Shown here one piece after another: positions 27,624 through 36,053 of a DNA stretch of 44,892 bases; within the stretch, counting starts at the first letter, position 1; each line of letters starts with the position of its first letter. The stretch lies in contig JAHDEN010000034.1 of the NCBI GenBank assembly GCA_020628815.1, forward strand, positions 1 to 44,892, written 5' to 3'. The notes under the pieces are model-generated. The model was not told the DNA's origin. It searched no databases and saw only the letters and a program-made list of their open reading frames with translations. Origin of the DNA: Chloroflexota bacterium. GTDB taxonomy: Bacteria > Chloroflexota > Anaerolineae > Promineifilales > Promineifilaceae. A program made the translations under genes and the position numbers.

Positions 27624-28181
27624 ATGTTAGTCGGTCTTATTTATCTATTTTGTTCACCAATAATTGTATTTTTGTTCATCCTCTGGATTCGATCATTTTG
27701 GATCCGTAGGAAATCTAAACCTGAAAACTTTACAATTTGGAACAGCCCAGTCAAATTAGGGATAGTTCTTATTATAGGAATATCGATTATGGCAGCACCG
27801 TCAATTTATCGGAACAGCTTTTATCTATACCGTGGTTTAGCAAATGAAAGGGTTCCTTTAGTCTATCCCTATCAGCTCACTGATCTTGGGTTCGTAAGTA
27901 ATAATGGCTTAATTAATCATTGGTCTGAGGCTGAGGCTCCATCTTTTACCGTCGAGGCATTTGCTGTTGAGCGGAATTATATTCTCGGATTTTGGTTAAC
28001 AGATTCTCTTCCTCGTCAAAATCAGTGGTTTATTTTTGATACAGAGACAGGGGCTTTAACAAGTTTTGACTCTAAAGACGGTTTTGATTATGCAAGAGCT
28101 TCTCTTGGGCTAGATACTGAAGCAACATTTTTTACTGTTGATGAACAGCTATTTCGATATTGGAGTTGGTGGAGAAGGTGA
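27624..28181 (+). CDS. Hypothetical membrane protein
   Basis: I do not recognise this 185-residue protein. Two hydrophobic segments stand near the N-terminus (about 2-24, LIYLFCSPIIVFLFILWI, and 45-60, LGIVLIIGISIMAAPS), separated by a basic stretch, followed by an external or cytoplasmic domain rich in aromatic residues (WFIFDTETGALTSFD) and a basic end WSWWRR. The region is AT-rich and lacks CGGCCG, so it may be acquired. There is no convincing ribosome site before the ATG. It is divergent from the hydantoinase gene. Confidence 0.6.
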   Translation: MLVGLIYLFCSPIIVFLFILWIRSFWIRRKSKPENFTIWNSPVKLGIVLIIGISIMAAPSIYRNSFYLYRGLANERVPLVYPYQLTDLGFVSNNGLINHWSEAEAPSFTVEAFAVERNYILGFWLTDSLPRQNQWFIFDTETGALTSFDSKDGFDYARASLGLDTEATFFTVDEQLFRYWSWWRR

Positions 28182-28579
28182 AAATTTATCCATTCTTCAT
28201 TCCAATGGCTTGAACCAATGGCTTGAAAAAACTGTGAACTCCATTATCTTTTGTGTATGGCAAAATTTACTAAATGGCGTAGGGTTTGTGGAAAGACAGT
28301 TTTATAAGAAAACAGGATCGCAACCTGTTTTCACCTCTTTAGTTTCAATTTACGAGACAGGTAAAAGTCAACCTGCAAGCTGGTTCCAAAGGCTCTTAAC
28401 ACTTCGTACTGGAACCTTTGTTGTAACCAACTCTCATCTACTAATTCGATCTAATTTTTATTCTCCCTTTGCTTTTGATTTATTTTTGATTGTGGTTGTT
28501 GAGTCGAATTCCTTATTTTAAACTGTTGGAAGTTCAAAACCTGAATGACAGTGTTGATTTGAAAAAAAGTGAGGGAGCG
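28182..28579. other. AT-rich stretch without a convincing gene
   Basis: An open frame on the plus strand (28138-28521, TTG start) overlaps the end of the previous gene but its 127-residue product has no recognisable domain, no ribosome site and poor composition, so I do not accept it as a gene. The 13-bp sequence CCAATGGCTTGAA is duplicated in direct tandem at 28202-28214 and 28215-28227; such a duplication shifts the reading frame and could mark a decayed gene. No CGGCCG occurs here. Confidence 0.4.
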
Positions 28580-28600
28580 AAGTTGATCATAGATCAACTT
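28562..28600 (-). terminator. Terminator of the ABC exporter operon
   Basis: On the minus strand AAGTTGATC and GATCAACTT form a perfect 9-bp stem with a TAT loop (28600-28580), followed after about 11 nt by seven T residues (28568-28562). It lies 25 nt beyond the stop of the exporter gene at 28625. Confidence 0.6.
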
Positions 28601-28624
28601 CATATCACTATTGAAGGCCGGGGG

Positions 28625-30397
28625 CTAATCGATCTCCTGAGCCTTAATCAAGCCAGCATAATGACCCCCGGCCGTAACTAACTCATCATGAGTCCCACGT
28701 TCAACAATCCCACCTTTGCCAATCACCACAATCTGGTTTGCATGACGGATGGTGCTCAACCTGTGGGCAATCACAAACGAGGTCCGGTTTTCGAGCAAAT
28801 TGTCGATCGCTTTTTGCACCAGTCGCTCGGTTCGCGTATCGATGTTTGAAGTCGCCTCATCCAAAATCAAGATTTTCGGGTCAGCAAGGATGGCGCGCGC
28901 AATGCACAACAGCTGGCGCTGACCCTGACTAATCGAGGTGGCTCCGGTTGAGAGCACCGTGTCGTAGCCATCTGGTAGATCCATGATGAACTCATGGGCC
29001 ATGGCAGCTTTTGCGGCCGAAATCGCTTCATCGTCTGTCGCTTCATGCGCACCGTATTTCAGATTGTTCATGATCGAGTCAGCAAACAAAAAGCTGTTTT
29101 GCGGAACTTCGCCCAGCTGCTGGCGTAGGCTGCGCACCGTCACGTCCCGCACGTCGGTGCCATCGATCAGCAGATCGCCCGAGTTGATATCGTAGAAGCG
29201 GCCGAGTAGATTGACAAACGTACTTTTGCCAGCCCCAGTCTCACCTACAAATGCGATCATTTCTCCCGGCTTGGCCTCGAGCGAAACCCCATCGAGTATG
29301 ATTTTGGAGTCATCGTACCCAAATACAATATCTTTGAAGGCAACATGACCATCGACGTCAGAAAATTCTGAGGCGTTTGGTTTGCTGCTGATTTCCGGCT
29401 CCGCATCGAGTAAGTCAAAGACCCGATCTCCTCCGGCGAAGGCGGATTGGGCCGTGGTGTAGAGATTAGACAGAAGCTGAACCGGCCGGAAGAATTGCTG
29501 TGCGTAAGACAAAAAGGCAACGACGACACCAACCGTGACCGTCCCATCCCCAAAAATCGCGAGGTAGCCGCCATAACCGGCGACTAGCACCGTGGCTAAC
29601 GTAGAGAGGGCGTCCATGATCGGGGCGAAGGCGGCGGTGATTCCGGCCGCTCGAATTTCAGCGTCACGGTTGTGTGCATTGTCCTGACGGAAGTGATTGA
29701 TGACATCTTCGGTGACTGCGAACGATTGGGCTTCGCGCACCGTGCTCAGATCCTCTTCAAGCCCGGCCGAGAGTTGCCCCAACGCCTCACGTGTTTCTCG
29801 ATAAGCGGCACGAGAGCGAATCGAAAACCACCATGTGATCGCCACCATAATCGGCAGAATGATGATCGTTACGAGCGTCAGTTGAACATTGAGCGCAAAC
29901 ATGGCGATCAGGACCGCAATCAGCCCAAACAAAGAGCCGAGAGATTGGATGAGCTGTTGACCCATCAGATTGCCAACGGCGCTTGTGTCATTGACCAAGC
30001 GGCTCATCAGGTCCCCAGCGCCATGTTTGAAAAAGTAACCGATAGAGAGCTTTTGGACATGCTCAAAGATGTCGCTACGCAGCTTTTTAAGCAGCCGTTG
30101 GGACAACATGCTCATGAAGTAAATCTGCCCCATAAAGCCGACCCATCCGACCAGATAAACACCCCCAAGCGTGAGCATGGTGGTGCGGAGCCCGGCCCGG
30201 TCATCTACGGAGATAAATTCATCAATCGCCCGGCCGATTAGAGTTGGGCCAAAGGCGTTCCCCACCGTTTGTAAAACCAACATCACCAAAACGACAGCTA
30301 GTACAGATCCTTCGCCGCCCAAATAGGCGAGGAGTCGCTTGATCACGTCCCAATCTGTGCGGGTGCGTGCGGGTATTTGTTCATTTTCTTGGCTCAT
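28625..30397 (-). CDS. ABC exporter half-transporter, subunit with intact Walker B
   Basis: A 590-residue type IV ABC exporter subunit: six membrane helices (about 30-300) and a nucleotide-binding domain from about 352. Walker A is GETGAGKS (385-392), Walker B ILILDE with catalytic Glu514, and the H-loop His544 (IAHRLST) is intact. The signature is ISQGQ (489-493) instead of LSGGQ. The start codon overlaps the upstream subunit's stop by 4 bp behind a strong GAGGAGGAGG site. Together with the upstream subunit, whose Walker B is degenerate and signature intact, this makes a heterodimer with one working and one degenerate ATP site, as in TM287/288- or BmrCD-like exporters. Substrate unknown, perhaps drugs or lipids. 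Confidence 0.94.
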   Translation of the reverse strand: MSQENEQIPARTRTDWDVIKRLLAYLGGEGSVLAVVLVMLVLQTVGNAFGPTLIGRAIDEFISVDDRAGLRTTMLTLGGVYLVGWVGFMGQIYFMSMLSQRLLKKLRSDIFEHVQKLSIGYFFKHGAGDLMSRLVNDTSAVGNLMGQQLIQSLGSLFGLIAVLIAMFALNVQLTLVTIIILPIMVAITWWFSIRSRAAYRETREALGQLSAGLEEDLSTVREAQSFAVTEDVINHFRQDNAHNRDAEIRAAGITAAFAPIMDALSTLATVLVAGYGGYLAIFGDGTVTVGVVVAFLSYAQQFFRPVQLLSNLYTTAQSAFAGGDRVFDLLDAEPEISSKPNASEFSDVDGHVAFKDIVFGYDDSKIILDGVSLEAKPGEMIAFVGETGAGKSTFVNLLGRFYDINSGDLLIDGTDVRDVTVRSLRQQLGEVPQNSFLFADSIMNNLKYGAHEATDDEAISAAKAAMAHEFIMDLPDGYDTVLSTGATSISQGQRQLLCIARAILADPKILILDEATSNIDTRTERLVQKAIDNLLENRTSFVIAHRLSTIRHANQIVVIGKGGIVERGTHDELVTAGGHYAGLIKAQEID

Positions 30398-32130
30398 GCT
30401 TCCTCCTCCTCTAGCTGTGATCTGACGATGTCTTGATAGACGCCGCTCGATTCGAGCAGTTCTGTATGGGTCCCACGAGCGATAATTTCGCCGTTGTCGA
30501 TAACCAAGATTTGGTCGGCCGAAACAACGGTTGAGATTCGCTGAGCAATAATGATGGCGGTGTGTTTTTCAAGGAACGGATTAAGCGCCACTTTGAGCTC
30601 TTGTTCTGTTTCGGCATCAAGCGCGCTCATCGAATCATCGAAAATGATGATGCGGGGGTGGACGAGCAAGACTCGGGCAATCGCCACACGCTGTCGTTGC
30701 CCACCGCTCAGACCGCTACCCCGTTCACCAACTTGGGTGTCATATCCGTTGGGCTGCTGCATGATGAACACATGCGCCTGAGCCATTTTCGCTGCCTCGA
30801 TAATCTCATCTTCGGTGGCATCTGGTTTTCCAAAGCAGATATTGTCACGGATGGTGCCGCTTCGCAGGGTGACCTCTTGCAAACAAGAGCCAACTTGCTC
30901 CCGCAGCATGTTCAAATCATATTCTCGGATGTTAGTGCCGTCTATGGCGATCCGGCCGTCTGTGACATCGTAAAAGCGAGGGATCAGATTAACGATCGAG
31001 CTTTTGCCGCTGCCGGTTGAGCCCAATAGGGCGACCGTTTGGCCGGGATGAGCCTCAAATGAAATATCGGTGAGGACATTGCTATCGCTCCCCTGATAGC
31101 GAAAGGTGACATTTTCAAAGCTGAGATGACCGGGTGATTGATGGGTGATTGGGATCGGGTTTGCTGGGCTGGTGATTTCGATTTCAGTGTCGATGATTTC
31201 AAAAAGGCGATTCCCAGAAGCTGTTGCTGAAGAGAGCTGTTGAGACAGGCCGCCAATTTGAAAGATCGGGTTGAGCAGGTAAGAGAGGTAGCTGTTAAAT
31301 GCGATGAGTTGGCCCAGCTGGATCTGTTCTGAAATAACACGGTTGCCCCCATACCAAATGACGATCAATGTGCCGATGTTGGAGAGTAAAAAGACGGTGG
31401 GAAATCCTGTGCCAAAGTAGCGGGCGACGTGGATGTTTTGCTGGTAAAGGTTTTCGTTTTGATCGCGATAGCGTTGTAGTTCAAAAGGCTCGGCCGTAAA
31501 TGATTTCACGACCCGTATCCCCGCAATGTTTTCTTGTAGGATGGTGTTGAGCTTGCCCAACATCCGCTGAACCTCGCCAAAGAGCGGCCCCATCCTGCTA
31601 AACAAAAAGACGAAGATGACAATGATGACCGGGACGGTGCTCAAGACCGCTAGGGCCAAGCGCCAGTCTGTCACAAGCAAAATGATGATGCTGCCCAAAA
31701 ACGTGATGAGGGCGGAAACGAGCTGAAGCAGCCCCTGTGCAAAAAATGTGCGCACATTTTCCACGTCTGATGTGGTGCGGGTCATCAGCTTGCCGGTTTG
31801 GTGGGTGTCGTGGAATGAAAATGAAAGATTTTCGAGCTTTTCGAAAATTTCGTTGCGCAGGTCGTAGGCGATCCCTTGAGATGATTCAGCCGACCAGTAA
31901 GTGTTGGTGAAGCTAAATACTCCGCGGATTAGCGCCAATCCCAGCAGGATGACGGTTGCCCAGATGATCCCTTCCCAATTTTGGGCTTCGATCCCGTCGT
32001 CAATTAACTGTTGTATGACCTGTGGCACATAAAGGTTCGTGGCGGTCACAATGAGCATTGATGCAAATGCCCCGGCCGCCAGCCGCCAATACGGCCGCAG
32101 GTAAACGAGTCCTCGTCTTATAATGTCCAT
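30394..32130 (-). CDS. ABC exporter half-transporter, subunit with degenerate catalytic site
   Basis: A 578-residue half-transporter with six membrane helices (about 15-300) and an ATPase domain from about 337. Walker A GSTGSGKS (370-377) and signature LSGGQ (474-478) are canonical, but the catalytic Glu after Walker B is Asp499 (IIIFDDS) and the H-loop His is Gln530 (IIAQRIST). These are the replacements expected on the degenerate side of heterodimeric exporters. It is the first gene of the two-gene operon and lacks a Shine-Dalgarno sequence; a promoter close to the ATG suggests a leaderless message. Confidence 0.94.
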   Translation of the reverse strand: MDIIRRGLVYLRPYWRLAAGAFASMLIVTATNLYVPQVIQQLIDDGIEAQNWEGIIWATVILLGLALIRGVFSFTNTYWSAESSQGIAYDLRNEIFEKLENLSFSFHDTHQTGKLMTRTTSDVENVRTFFAQGLLQLVSALITFLGSIIILLVTDWRLALAVLSTVPVIIVIFVFLFSRMGPLFGEVQRMLGKLNTILQENIAGIRVVKSFTAEPFELQRYRDQNENLYQQNIHVARYFGTGFPTVFLLSNIGTLIVIWYGGNRVISEQIQLGQLIAFNSYLSYLLNPIFQIGGLSQQLSSATASGNRLFEIIDTEIEITSPANPIPITHQSPGHLSFENVTFRYQGSDSNVLTDISFEAHPGQTVALLGSTGSGKSSIVNLIPRFYDVTDGRIAIDGTNIREYDLNMLREQVGSCLQEVTLRSGTIRDNICFGKPDATEDEIIEAAKMAQAHVFIMQQPNGYDTQVGERGSGLSGGQRQRVAIARVLLVHPRIIIFDDSMSALDAETEQELKVALNPFLEKHTAIIIAQRISTVVSADQILVIDNGEIIARGTHTELLESSGVYQDIVRSQLEEEEA

Positions 32131-32136
32131 CGAGGG

Positions 32137-32164
32137 ATTGTATGGGGGAAACTATGTTCGACAA
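32137..32164 (-). promoter_or_regulatory. Promoter of the ABC exporter operon
   Basis: On the minus strand TTGTCG (32164-32159) and TACAAT (32142-32137) are separated by 16 bp. The -10 box ends 6 nt before the ATG at 32130, so the transcript would start at or beside the start codon (leaderless). Confidence 0.5.
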
Positions 32165-32221
32165 GGCCAAAATAATGGGAATACTGGTGTTTTTTGTGGT
32201 TGAGCGATGATCTACTTGGGT

Positions 32222-32650
32222 TTAGGCTGCTGCTTCAGCTGAATCTCGCCTTGAAATTCTGTACACAACAACAAATGCCGCAATTTCAAGCGCAACGATC
32301 ACAACGTGGATACCAAAGTCAACTGCGGGAGAGGCTGATGCATCCGCATATGGGAAGAGGGGGTCGATGAACATCTCTTGCCCTTCTCGAAAGATACTCA
32401 TTAACCAAATAACAAGGTGCTGTTTTGGATTTTGAGTAATCAGAACAAAGATCGAAGCTGCGATCATCGCAACTAATCTTCCGGCCGTTGTGTAAATGAT
32501 ATTTAGATCTGGGGCACCTTGAATGGTGATTCCTGCGTCGAAAAGCGTTTGATGGTTAAAGTAGAAAGTGAATACTTGGGCAGCCATGATTAGAATGAGG
32601 GCGGCTAGAGTTATATTTACCCAGATTGGAATTTGTGAGTTCTTGAACAT
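32222..32650 (-). CDS. Small integral membrane protein of unknown function
   Basis: A 142-residue protein with about four hydrophobic segments (about 8-30, 54-72, a shorter one near 80 and 110-132) and a short basic-acidic C-terminus. I recognise no family motif. AGGAAAAA precedes the ATG. It is divergent from the TetR-type regulator gene, the classical layout for a repressor and its target, so the regulator may control it (inference). Confidence 0.7.
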   Translation of the reverse strand: MFKNSQIPIWVNITLAALILIMAAQVFTFYFNHQTLFDAGITIQGAPDLNIIYTTAGRLVAMIAASIFVLITQNPKQHLVIWLMSIFREGQEMFIDPLFPYADASASPAVDFGIHVVIVALEIAAFVVVYRISRRDSAEAAA

Positions 32651-32817
32651 GAGATTTTTCCTGTTTCCTTAAGCTTTATAGATCGAGCGGATAATATTAA
32701 TCCCAACCCAACAAGTGTTGTTTAACGATCTAATGTTGGTTAGAATGTACCCGTTCGATTTAATTGGAACAACCAGCAAAAACAAGAATCTGTAGGATAT
32801 ACAACAAAAGAGGCAAA

Positions 32818-33405
32818 ATGTTGGAGAACGTACAAACTAAACCGGTTGATCTCAGAGCGCAACGGTCTAAAAAGACTCTGATTGATGCAATGTGTAATTT
32901 GATTCAGGATCGGCCGTTATCAAAGATTTCTGTAGGTGATCTCACGCAAGAGGCGATGGTGAATCGCTCAACTTTCTACGCTCATTTTGCCGATAAGTAT
33001 GATCTGTTCCGGAAAGCGATCGGTTCTCGTATGCGGAACGGCATCGTACCCATGTTCGACAAATCATTGGAGCTCACCACTGCAAATCTTCGCACCTTAA
33101 TTCTTGTGTGCGCCAGCACGATGGTTGGCATCTCTGAAAACTGTCAGCAAGTATCAATGGGGGAGCTTGTCCCTGTTTTTATGACAGAGATGCAGGAAAT
33201 CATCTACGAAATCACACTGTCGTGGACCGAGAATTTGGAGATTTCTAAAACAGAGGCAACCACTTTGGCTCTGTTTACCACGGGGGCTATTTTGGGATCA
33301 AGTCTGCTCTGGGCACAGCGGTCAGATGGCAAGCAGAGTGCAGATGAACTTGCAGACCAGATGATGCCATTGCTTTTGGATGGGGTTAGTCAGTATCTAA
33401 ACTGA
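32818..33405 (+). CDS. TetR/AcrR-family transcriptional regulator
   Basis: Start taken at the ATG at 32818, which has AGAGG 5 nt upstream; an in-frame TTG 54 nt earlier is less likely. The 195-residue protein has the TetR DNA-binding domain at about 15-62 (AMCNLIQDRPLSKISVGDLT, then NRSTFYAHFADKYDLF), followed by an all-helical ligand domain. The divergent small membrane protein gene is the natural candidate target. The 167-nt gap contains GGATAATATTAATCC (32689 region) and partial AACA/TGTT symmetry that could be its operator, but no perfect palindrome. Confidence 0.9.
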   Translation: MLENVQTKPVDLRAQRSKKTLIDAMCNLIQDRPLSKISVGDLTQEAMVNRSTFYAHFADKYDLFRKAIGSRMRNGIVPMFDKSLELTTANLRTLILVCASTMVGISENCQQVSMGELVPVFMTEMQEIIYEITLSWTENLEISKTEATTLALFTTGAILGSSLLWAQRSDGKQSADELADQMMPLLLDGVSQYLN

Positions 33406-33440
33406 TCGTTGCTTCACTTACACGTAAGCGAAGCGACCGA
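33406..33440. terminator. Hairpin between convergent TetR and citrate synthase genes
   Basis: Directly after the TetR stop, TCGTTGCTTCACTTAC (33406-33421) folds on GTAAGCGAAGCGACCGA (33424-33440) with a 2-nt loop, one bulge, one G-U pair and one mismatch. It carries GCGAAGCGA, also present in the palindromic element at 34625-34689. No T-tract; probably a bidirectional terminator or repeat. Confidence 0.5.
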
Positions 33441-33463
33441 ATCTGTGACTGCCAAAGCAATAC

Positions 33464-34603
33464 CTAATCCCAACTTGAGTGAATATCGCCTACAAATCTC
33501 GCCTTCGGCCGTATGAGTCGTTTTGTCTCAAGCTGCTCAAAGCAGTGAGCCATCCAACCGGCCGCACGAGAGATGGCAAAGGTGGGGGAGAATAGGTCGG
33601 TTGGTAAGCCTAAGCCGTGCAAGAGCAGGGCGGTATAAAACTCAACGTTAGTCTGTAGCTTACGCCCCGGTTTGTACTCTTCAAGCAGCTCAATCGCCTT
33701 TTCTTCGACCGCTAGAGCAAGCGTGTAAAGCTCATATCCTTCAGGGGAGTCGGCCGCCATCGATTCAAACATGCTCTCAGCCGCAACCCCCAGCACATCG
33801 GCTCGTGGATCACGCACCTTATAAACCCGATGACCAAACCCCATCAGCCGTTCCCCTTGTTCGATCTTGTCTCGCAGATATGGCTCTGCTCGCTCGGCCG
33901 ACCCGATCTCAAAGACCATGTCTAACGCTGGGCCGGGGGCACCACCGTGCAATGGCCCTTTGAGCGCCCCAATCGCCCCAACCACGGCCGAAAGCATGTC
34001 CGACTGGGTGGCGATGATGACGCGTGCGGCAAAGGTTGATGCGTTTAAACCGTGGTCGACCACGGTGTTGAGATAGGTTTCCATCCCTTTTGTCTGAGCC
34101 GGTGTCGGCCGGATACCCGTTAGCATGTAAAGGTAATTAGCGGCGTGGGATAAGTCAGGAATTGGCTGGACCGGAGCTTTGCCAGTAACCAATCGATGAT
34201 ACGCAGCCACGGCCGTTGGTAAACGAGCCAAGGTTAGCTTGGCCCCATCTCGTGGAGATAGGTTTGGCTGATCAAGATCAAGCGTTCCGGCCACCATGCG
34301 CAGTGCGTCCATTGCCGGTTTTTGTTGGATGGCGATCGCCTCGAGCAAGGTGAGCGTGGCTTCTGGCAGGTCGCGCAGCTGTGCCAGCTCCGCTTTGAAT
34401 GCATCTAGTTCATCTTTGTTGGGGCGGCGGCTGTTCCACAACAGGTAAACCACCTCTTCGAATGTGGCATTGGGGGCCAATGTTTCTAATGGATAACCAG
34501 CGATAATTAATTCACCAAGCTGTCCATCTACCCGACTGAGCCGTGTTTCGGCCGCAATGACCCCTTCAAGCCCAGGTTTAAATTCTGAATCTAATGTTTG
34601 CAT
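33464..34603 (-). CDS. gltA: Citrate synthase (type II-small / methylcitrate synthase family)
   Basis: A 379-residue citrate synthase, the short form found in Gram-positives, archaea and Chloroflexota. Condenses acetyl-CoA with oxaloacetate, first step of the TCA cycle. Visible active-site residues: His184 (VDHGLNAST), His219 (GPLHGGAPGPA), His258 (MGFGHRVYKVRDPRA); the motif that normally holds the catalytic Asp (NVDFY) reads NVEFY with Glu321. GGAG lies 7 nt before the ATG. Methylcitrate synthase (propionyl-CoA) cannot be excluded. The divergent gene encodes a HTH-citrate synthase fusion. Confidence 0.92.
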   Translation of the reverse strand: MQTLDSEFKPGLEGVIAAETRLSRVDGQLGELIIAGYPLETLAPNATFEEVVYLLWNSRRPNKDELDAFKAELAQLRDLPEATLTLLEAIAIQQKPAMDALRMVAGTLDLDQPNLSPRDGAKLTLARLPTAVAAYHRLVTGKAPVQPIPDLSHAANYLYMLTGIRPTPAQTKGMETYLNTVVDHGLNASTFAARVIIATQSDMLSAVVGAIGALKGPLHGGAPGPALDMVFEIGSAERAEPYLRDKIEQGERLMGFGHRVYKVRDPRADVLGVAAESMFESMAADSPEGYELYTLALAVEEKAIELLEEYKPGRKLQTNVEFYTALLLHGLGLPTDLFSPTFAISRAAGWMAHCFEQLETKRLIRPKARFVGDIHSSWD

Positions 34604-34624
34604 GTTTATCTCCGTTTCTAGTTT

Positions 34625-34689
34625 TCAGTTGTCAGTGATCAGTTAGCTTCTTGAACTGATTACTGAGAGCGAAGCGAACTGACAACTGA
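34625..34689. repeat. Nested palindromic element upstream of citrate synthase
   Basis: An outer 12-bp inverted repeat, TCAGTTGTCAGT (34625-34636) with ACTGACAACTGA (34678-34689), encloses an inner hairpin ATCAGTT (34638-34644) / AACTGAT (34654-34660) and the sequence GAGCGAAGCGA. It resembles the composite palindrome at 8816-8922 in design and lies in the divergent intergenic region, in the citrate synthase leader. Confidence 0.6.
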
Positions 34690-34723
34690 TTACTTTTCCT
34701 GTATGCTGTTGAGATTAGATATA

Positions 34724-34758
34724 TTGATCAACACTGTCAATCTTGATTTATAAATCAA
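34724..34758. promoter_or_regulatory. Paired palindromes in the divergent citrate synthase promoter region
   Basis: TTGATCAA (34724-34731) and the perfect 16-bp palindrome TTGATTTATAAATCAA (34743-34758) lie 11 bp apart, the second ending 17 nt before the fusion gene's ATG. Both begin TTGAT and end ATCAA-like, as expected for two sites of one dimeric regulator. The protein encoded immediately downstream has an N-terminal DNA-binding domain, so autoregulation and control of gltA are the natural hypothesis. Confidence 0.55.
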
Positions 34759-34775
34759 TCTATGGGTGTGAAAAC

Positions 34776-35969
34776 ATGTCGAATCAAACTTATTTGTCTG
34801 CCAAAGAAGCGGCCGCTGAGCTAAAAATTTCAGTCCCTACCCTTTATGCGTATGTCAGCCGCGGGCTGATTCGGTCTGAAGCGGCCGAGGGCAAAACGCG
34901 CGCGCGAAAGTATTTAAAAAGCGATGTTGAAGAGTTAAAAAATAAGCAGGCGTATCGGAAAAACCCCGGTCAGGCGGCCCGTAAAAGCCTCCGGCTAGGG
35001 ATGCCGGTGCTCGATTCTGCTATCACCTTAATTGAGGACGGGGAACTATATTACCGTGGAGAGAGCGCCATCCAGCTGGCGCAGACACGGACGTTTGAAG
35101 AAGTGGCCGCATTTTTATGGAACGGCGAATTTTCACATAGTCAACTGTTTGTGCCGCCGGGCGATGGTTATATTCCAAATCAACCTATCCCAAAATTGAC
35201 ACCGCTTGAGCGATTTCAAACGGTTTTGCCCTTGGCCGCGGCCGAAGATTTGGCCGGATATGACCATTCACCGGCCGGATTACATCGGACCGGGGCGCGC
35301 ATTTTGCACTTGTTAACCCGCTTGACTGTGGGGAATCGGCCGATCGATTCGATTGCTGGGGCGTTGCAGCAGGCATGGCTGCCGGATCGGCCGGAAACAA
35401 AACGAGCTATCGAAGCCGCCCTGATTTTGTGTGCCGATCACGAATTGAACGTGAGCGCTTTTACGGCTCGCTGTATCGCTTCGGCCGGGTCTACTTTGTA
35501 TCAGGCGATTTTGGGTGGACTCGCCGCCTTGCAAGGGGTGAAACATGGGGGACACACGCTACGGGTGCAGGCGATGTTTGATGAGGTTAGCGGAAACGTT
35601 GAAGAGAAGCTGGGGAATCTGATTCGACGAGGTGATGATCTGCCTGGTTTTTGGCAACCGCTGTACCCAGATGGAGATCCTCGCGGCCGACGATTGATCC
35701 AGCTAGCGGGGGAGGTGGATCATGACGCAAAACAGCTCGCCGAAGCGGTTCAAACGGCCGAATTTGTGACCCATCATCTACAAAAACACCCCAACTTAGA
35801 TTTTGGCCTTGTGGCACTGGCCCGTGCTTTGGGCTTGCCCCAAGAAGCCCCTATTGTGCTGTTTGCTATCGGCCGCACCAGCGGTTGGATCGCTCACGCG
35901 CTTGAGCAGTACGAGAGTGATCGGCTTATTCGGCCGCGGGCGAGATACGTTGGTCCGCCAGCGGGTTGA
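34776..35969 (+). CDS. HTH (MerR/excisionase-type)-citrate synthase fusion, probable regulator
   Basis: Start at the ATG at 34776 (weak GGGTG upstream). Residues 5-33 form a helix-turn-helix of excisionase/MerR type (LSAKEAAAELKISVPTLYAY). Residues 70-395 are a citrate synthase fold: His222 (DHELNVSAF), His257 (KHGGHTLRV) and Asp342 (NLDFG) are kept, but the third catalytic position, usually His in GF-G-H-x-x-Y, is Gln294 (GFWQPLY). Catalysis should be impaired, so the domain probably senses oxaloacetate, acyl-CoA or citrate and controls DNA binding. It is divergent from the conventional citrate synthase gene. A low-activity or altered-specificity enzyme remains possible. Confidence 0.88.
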   Translation: MSNQTYLSAKEAAAELKISVPTLYAYVSRGLIRSEAAEGKTRARKYLKSDVEELKNKQAYRKNPGQAARKSLRLGMPVLDSAITLIEDGELYYRGESAIQLAQTRTFEEVAAFLWNGEFSHSQLFVPPGDGYIPNQPIPKLTPLERFQTVLPLAAAEDLAGYDHSPAGLHRTGARILHLLTRLTVGNRPIDSIAGALQQAWLPDRPETKRAIEAALILCADHELNVSAFTARCIASAGSTLYQAILGGLAALQGVKHGGHTLRVQAMFDEVSGNVEEKLGNLIRRGDDLPGFWQPLYPDGDPRGRRLIQLAGEVDHDAKQLAEAVQTAEFVTHHLQKHPNLDFGLVALARALGLPQEAPIVLFAIGRTSGWIAHALEQYESDRLIRPRARYVGPPAG

Positions 35970-36053
35970 GACAAAATAATTGTGGATTGAGACATCAAAA
36001 GTCAGCTTCCAATTTATTCTGATGGTAGGAATTCATTTTGGAAAGGTAAACCT

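Noticed and set aside
28138..28521. Open frame of 127 codons overlapping the end of the hypothetical membrane protein
   Set aside because: TTG start without ribosome site, no recognisable domain, contains a 13-bp tandem duplication; not accepted as a gene.
27504..28624. Possible insertion sequence or mobile element because of low GC
   Set aside because: No transposase, terminal inverted repeats or target duplications were found.
29672..30241. Open frame of 189 codons on the plus strand
   Set aside because: Antisense to conserved membrane and ATPase parts of the ABC exporter; no ribosome site or domain.
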